Assembly (NCBI GenBank): GCA_019722365.1
Contig: JADFUC010001469.1
Span: 744,001-808,000, forward strand
Length of the DNA stretch: 64,000 nucleotides
Reading direction: 5' to 3'
Origin: Lithospermum erythrorhizon
Taxonomy: Eukaryota; Streptophyta; Magnoliopsida; Boraginales; Boraginaceae
Position numbers and translations under genes: made by a program. Each line of letters starts with the position of its first letter. The stretch's first letter is position 1. The notes beneath the pieces were generated by a model that did no database searches, had not been told where the DNA came from, and saw only the letters and a program-made list of their open reading frames with translations. This document shows positions 58,341-64,000 of the stretch, piece by piece.

Positions 58341-60930
58341 TAATCTATATCTATATCTATATACTTTATAAAAGTGTGAAAGTAGAATGGTGTTTCTTCC
58401 ATTTTTTGAAAGGACTAAATTGCCCCTAGCAATTACACTTACTTATAACACATCTAATAATTACCCATACTTCAATAATAATAAGAACAAAAAATCATTA
58501 AACATAAAAATAACTCTTGGAGGAGTTACATCTTGACATTACATGACTCTTAATATTCTATTATTACATAATTTAAAATGGCTTCTTTAATCCACAATTT
58601 ATATTTATAACTTATAGGAGTATTATATTATGATCATTTTTAATGCGTAGACAAAGAAAGTCATTTCTTTTTATTTTTTGAATACCTAAACATCATTGGT
58701 TGTATATTTTTTTATAATAAAATATATGTATCATAGCTACAAGAAAAGTATACATTGTAATAATAATATTTAAAAAATAATACTAAATCAACAATTTTAG
58801 GACAATTTTGATATTTTTATAGTGAAATATAAGATTTAATATATCTTAGCAAAAGTAAAATGAAAATAATAACTACCATATGATAAGATATAACTTAGTA
58901 ACCCGAATGGATATTAGTTTATTATCTTATGAGGTATAATTTCTTTAATTCAATAATAATATAAAGAAAAAGAATATCAATAAAGATGCATATGAAAGTT
59001 TTATGTTACTTTAGTATTTAAGATAAATTAAACTCATTAAGTTTTAGAGAAATTAAAGTTTAGGTTACTTTAGTATTTAAAGTCAATTAAAAATCATCAT
59101 TCATGACTTTAATTAGTACTAGCTATTTATATTTTTTGGTACACATACATCTCAATTATTTTTCAATTTGGTAGATTGAATTTACTTTTTTTAGATGCAA
59201 TCGATATGAATCTTGGTAATTAATGATATATTTCTCCTCTTCAAAATATTCAATTTTTTTTTTCTATTTTACATATCACAAAAAAACTTCAGCTAATTTT
59301 CATGTTGGTAGTTTTGATTCACTTTTCTTTAGGATGCAATAAAGTTTTTAGTTTTCTACTTGTTGTACACAATCGACAAGAATCTTGGTAAGTACTTATA
59401 TTGCTCTTCTTTAATGTATTAAATTATTTTTATATATTTTACATGTCACAAATAAATTTCCATTATTATTCCGTTTAGTAGACTTAATTCACTTTTCTTT
59501 AGGATGTAATACATTTTTATGCTTTCTCGCTCTTGTACACAATCTTCAAGACAAGTTGATAGGAATCTTGGTAAGTTCTTATATTACTCTTCTTCAATAT
59601 ATTCAGTTATTTTTCTATAGTTTACATACATCTTGTGCAATTTGGCTTGTACTTGCTAATGAAATATTAATACTTATTATTTTTTGTGCTTTCGGTCTTC
59701 CTTAATTCTTTATTTTAGTAGATTAAATTCATTTTTTTCATTAGGATGAAATCAATTTCTATATTTTATAATTGATACTCCAAAATATTAGCAAAATTCT
59801 TACTATGTATATTTCTCATCATACATCATAGCTCAATTTATTTATTTATTGAAAGTGTTTATTTTTAATGAATATTAATATCTAAATTATATGAGATTCT
59901 AAACCAATATCTTAGATTAATATTTTTAACTTATTGTTTTTGTATTATGAAATTATAATTATAATTATAAACTACTAAAGGAATAAGAATTAAAGTGTGG
60001 ATGATCCATTGAAAAAAGAAGAAGCTAAAAGTTAAATCTATTTGGAGTTACAAAACTTTCAATATTTCATTTATTGGGAGTTACACATAACTCTTTTTAT
60101 TTAAATGAATAGGTGTAAATACAAATTAATAGATTAATTTATACAAATTAATAAATGAATGATTATAAATACAAATTAATATATTAATGTATCTTATATA
60201 ACATATTTATATTTTCTTCAATTAATTTTGAATAAAATAAATATTTGATTTTTCTTTGCAAAATTAATTAAAGAAAAAAACCATAAATATGCCTTTTCTG
60301 ATTATAACAAAGAAACTAATGATACTCAATTTATCGTCTTTAACAGTTATAAATGAATAATATTTTTTGAGGTTTGCTAATTGTTCTTGTCCATCAATAA
60401 ATCACATCTTAATTTAAGAAACTAATGGAGTACTATATATGAAAAATGAAATATAATAACCCTAAAATATAAGAAATAAGAAATTATAAATGATAATGAA
60501 ATAAGTCGATACTCTAAACCATAAAATTAAAATTCAAGAAAAAAATTAAATATGATTAATAATGTATTCTTTAAAATTTGAATATAAAAAAGACGAAGAA
60601 AACTTTAAATTATGTTTATTCTAATCTCTTAGAAGGAAGGATAAAATTTTACGTCATCTATCATCCTTAAAAATTACTATTAAGATATTTATAAAATATT
60701 TATTTGGAGGAAATAAAAAATTAAAAACTGATAATTAACTAACATACAAATTTATCAATATTATATGTGCTAAATATTATATAAAAATATAAAAATTAAT
60801 TTAATTTTAAGTCCATTTTTTGTACGCGTCTGTCTGGCGTAACCATATTAATATTTATAAATGAAAACAACTCGAGTCTCAAGTTAAAACTTACTTGATA
60901 CTATCTATATTATATATATGATGAAAATCA
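58341..60930. other. AT-rich repeat-derived region
   Basis: There are no genes. At 58347 a Helitron-like left end (TCTATATACTTTATAAAAG) follows an A, but I find no matching right end. Bases 58490-58555 are an inverted copy of the direct repeat inside the 16-19 kb Helitron candidate. A decayed tandem repeat lies at 59170-59770. Confidence 0.5.
59170..59770. repeat. Decayed tandem repeat with splice-like boundaries
   Basis: The string cacttttctttaggatgcaat or a close variant recurs at about 59183, 59320, 59490 and 59730. In the first three copies it is followed by gaatcttggtaagt-type strings and a ttattctattttacat block. Spacings are 137, 170 and 240 bp. Confidence 0.6.
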
Positions 60931-60969
60931 ATGATGATTCAGCTAATACTCAAAATTGACAACGTGAAA

Positions 60970-61320
60970 GTAACCAAAGACTTGTAAATACATTCATAAA
61001 GTGCGTTTTGATGCGAAGGCGCATTTTCGACGGACGTCGAATTCGGCTGCGGTCTTGTACCGTCGCGTCGGCGTGGGTTCGATTCTGGCGGCGACAAGTA
61101 GTATTCTTGAATAGAAATTAAATGCGCCAGTGTTCGCGGAGTTACACACTTTTGCGTATCTTTGGGCCATGTATGGGGTAAATTTCTGTTGAGCTGTCCC
61201 CGAGGCACGTCTCGAATAAACCTCGCATTAGTGATGGGTATTGCTTAGATGCGAAGCGCCTACGTTAGCGTATCGATGTATAAAACTTGTTCTGCCAATG
61301 TGGACATAGCATCCCTTAAT
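60970..61320. other. GC-rich island with a pol III B-box-like string
   Basis: In otherwise very AT-rich DNA this stretch contains many CpG-rich strings and gggttcgattc at about 61075, which resembles a B box. An 89-codon minus-strand frame overlaps it without recognisable similarity. A SINE or other retroelement relic is plausible. It cannot be folded by eye into a tRNA. Confidence 0.4.
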
Positions 61321-61984
61321 TTGGCCTACTCCACCAAGTTACTTTCACTTCTAAATTAAAGTTCGCAGCATCGCAATATGAAGGGCTTATTTTGTGTTGA
61401 AGCAGTATTTTGTTTGTTTGTTTGTTTGATGAAGTACTATTTAGTAAAAACCAAATGATACAAACTAACGTATAACACCAATGTATAATAAATTAATAAG
61501 TTAAACTTTAGAGTTGAGAAGAATGTTTTGAGCTAAGAATGTCATCGTTGATTAATTATTGCCCGACCTCTTTGCAAGTGTTGGAAAAAAGAATGAAGAT
61601 TATTCTCTCTTATCATGGATTCATAATTTAGTATCATTGTCAAACCCATGTTCAGTACATGTTATAGTAGGAAAACTGTTCGTTTTCATTTTGCTAAATG
61701 ATTTTGGTCATATTTTAACAAAATGATTAGTAGACTCTCTAGTTTATCTTTATTAAAAAAATTGATTATTTGATAAAAAATTATGGAATAAATTTTAATT
61801 ATATTTATAAAAAAGAATATATAAACTAATATTTTAAAAACAAATCAAATGATTTTAGACATATTGATCAATATTTTGTTTTGAAAAGCATAATTTTATA
61901 TCGTTATCGGATTCGGGTTATCCATTATCCAAGGCGGATCTAACAAATCTAATCCAATTGCCACGTGTAGATGGACCATAGTCC
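61321..61984. other. AT-rich spacer
   Basis: I see no gene. It includes a (GTTT)n run at about 61410-61427 and a CACGTG hexamer near 61963. Confidence 0.5.
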
Positions 61985-62304
61985 GGCCTTCTATATAATT
62001 AAGGGTGCTAACAAAGCCCACAACAAACCCGGTCCAGACTCCAGACCAAGTTTTGACCTTTTATTTATTTGTGTTATGAATATAACGAATAATAAAGTGA
62101 AGAAGCCGAGAAAAAATAATAAATAGGAGGAGGAGAGGATTATTTTTATTGTACGTAATTGTGTTGTATCTGTCTGATAGTGTCCCCATTTATAGAAACT
62201 TCGATATATTCTGAGGTAATTCTTGATAAGCAAATAGCGCAATAAGCTTCTGTCAATTCATCTCCTTTCTTGGTGGACAAGACATCCACAATATTTTCAT
62301 AACA
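61985..62304 (-). mobile_element. Probable 3' LTR of a Ty1-copia element (minus strand)
   Basis: On the minus strand, a polypurine tract CCAAGGGGAG is followed immediately by TGTTATGAAAATATTG at 62304, the classic PPT-TG start of a copia 3' LTR. The far end near 61985 is not defined and no target duplication was identified. The 5' LTR would be outside the window. Confidence 0.6.
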
Positions 62305-62489
62305 CTCCCCTTGGATGTCTAATCAATAAGAATATGCCTCGTTAAAACCTTAGTAGGAAAAACCTGTCTGGGGATAAAAATCAAGTGAAGGAAAAATGCG
62401 ATTATTCTTACTTGTCTTTCTTTATAATGTTTGTTTAAATTCACAAAAGCGCTATGAGGAAAATCCATTTGGGACAATATATAGCGATA

Positions 62490-62690
62490 GCTTTTGAATG
62501 TTGAGGTAGGAAGTGATTTAGTGAATATATACGCGGATTATCCTGGTCAGATTGTTGATGTCGATTTCATGAATTCTTTCTAAAGATCATGGGTAGAGAA
62601 GAACACCAATATATTTTGTTCTATCTCCTTTGATATGTCATTCATTTAACTATGCAACACATCTACAATTATCGTCATAAAGATCGTCAG
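62490..62690 (-). pseudogene. Decayed Ty1-copia RNase H C-terminal region
   Basis: The minus-strand frame over 62610-62681 reads YDDNCRCVA, stop, LNE, stop, HIKGDRTKYI, matching the copia block YEDN..CVAQ.NEG.IKGDRTKHI with two stops. Further down (about 62496-62530) it reads FTKSLPTSTF, the conserved end of the copia polyprotein. The order and its distance from the polypurine tract and LTR fit a degenerate plant retrotransposon. Confidence 0.8.
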
Positions 62691-64000
62691 GACCAACTTT
62701 CATATGATAAATCACAAGTAATATGGATCTGCTGGATCATATAAACATCAAGCATTCGCATAAATTGCCTAGAAATTGAATATGTTCTACTGGAACAATA
62801 TCATATCCCTTATACATTTAAGTTCATTCCAATGCATTCGTGTTGATATTTCCTCCTAATATATCACTACTTGATAGTACTTATATATATGATGCCGGGA
62901 CCAAATAATTTTTTTCTTCTATTTCTGCCCGGCATTAATGGGTCATTGTTCACATCTAGTGAAATATTATGTCGTTCGGATACTCAGTGACTTATCAACA
63001 ATGTTTCATCTCAAATTCCTTCTTCGAAGTTTACAACTCTTGAAAGCTCTTCGGGGAGTTCAATAATGTTTAAGTCATAAACATAAATTGTCATTTTTCA
63101 TAAACTTTTCTCGATCTTTTACATGTAAATACAACGTCATGTAAGATCATTTGTATCTTTCATCTTTGGTTAAATAGTCGTTAGTTAAATATTATATTAT
63201 CTTTAGGTATGTTTCAAGTAATTGTTTCATTAATAACTGCAAGAGAGAAACTCAATGGGAAAAATTTAGTGAAGGAAAAAATAGTGCAATGCATATCGTA
63301 CATCTCCCCACGATGAGATCATCATTGTATCATTATATATCATATCTCCCTCGATGGGATCGGTATAATTTATTTCAATTAGAATATCAAATAGTTTTCT
63401 TCCTAAGCGTTTGTCAATATTGCATGATTATGCAATCATGTATTAGTTGTATGATATACATTAGTATGAGACCAAGTTCATGTCTTCGAGGCCGAGATAC
63501 TAAATTATCTCTTATGAATCTCATTTAATTGAGGCCAATTTTTATAAATAATATCCAAATATGATATGGATTTATACTTATATACACAATTGTCATGCAT
63601 ATATCTTTACAAGGTATTTAATTTGAAAATCCGATTGTAGACATCTTGTCGACAATTGAAACTCTGAGGAGTATGAATTTATAATTACATGCTCAATTGG
63701 CTTGTATATACCTTTATAAAGATATTTGATTCCAAATCGACTATAAACATCTTGTTTAACAACTAAGAGAATTCTACATGAGTTCTTATTATTGCTAACT
63801 TATTCATAATTTATTCAACTTAGAACTCTTATAAAGTCTCTACAAAGCATAATTGAATCTTTATAATATCATGAATATTTAGATCATCAATAATAACTAA
63901 TCAATAATAAAGATATATAAGATCAATGTCAACTTACACTAAATAATTCAAATGTCTCATATCACGTAATAAGTAAATAAATATGTCATACAATCACATA
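62691..64000. mobile_element. Retrotransposon-derived, degraded sequence to the window end
   Basis: There is no intact frame. The string tgggaaaaatttagtgaagg (about 63257) resembles the motif at about 62335-62390, which in plant copia elements lies between the polyprotein end and the polypurine tract. A second, nested or tandem copy of the 3' region may therefore be present. Confidence 0.45.

Noticed and set aside
58347..58372. Second Helitron 5' end (TCTATATACTTTATAAAAG after an A)
   Set aside because: No downstream CTRR end with a hairpin was found, so only one end is suggestive.
61040..61095. Possible tRNA gene because of a ggttcgattc string
   Set aside because: I could not pair an acceptor stem or a correctly placed anticodon arm; a SINE-like relic is more likely.

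Overview
This window is nuclear DNA of a flowering plant, most likely a core eudicot. It is AT-rich, its genes carry many short GT-AG introns, and every recognised protein is of plant type. The sequence alone does not fix the species. I rebuilt the gene models from exon phases, splice sites and remembered protein families. No viral, prokaryotic or plasmid gene is present.

Layout from left to right: CPSF160 (minus, about 12 kb, 25 exons seen, last exon off the left edge); a hypersensitive-induced-reaction SPFH protein (minus, 13.2-15.2 kb); a transposon-rich gap with a candidate non-autonomous Helitron (16.3-18.9 kb); two tandem DUF1442 genes (plus, 20.2 and 23.2 kb); ribosomal protein S13 (plus, 25.5-27.6 kb); ICln/pICln (plus, 28.5-30.5 kb); ribosomal protein S20 (plus, 31.8-32.9 kb); chloroplast LPA2 (minus, 34.7-36.8 kb); mitochondrial intermediate peptidase (minus, 37.5-44.3 kb); an IRE-type AGC kinase (plus, 45.4-52.9 kb); and an intronless pectin-methylesterase/invertase-inhibitor gene (minus, 53.7-54.3 kb). 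From 55.3 kb to the end the DNA is repeats: a satellite of about 165 bp per unit, AT-rich decayed tandem repeats, a GC-rich island and the decayed 3' end of a Ty1-copia element.

The genes are independent housekeeping or regulatory loci, not a pathway cluster. Gene order resembles two Arabidopsis chromosome 5 segments joined together, as I recall the gene numbering: DUF1442-ICln-RPS20-IRE-PMEI, and MIP-LPA2 with HIR and CPSF160. The window is therefore useful for ancestral synteny.

The most unusual structure is a tandem array in CPSF160 intron 1. Its repeat unit contains the 3' end of exon 1 together with the splice donor, so several extra copies of a coding end plus donor lie in the intron. 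Three places in well-conserved coding sequence also break the reading frame (CPSF160 exons 4 and 7, IRE exon 4). These are either assembly indels or real lesions. I see no clear previously undescribed system.
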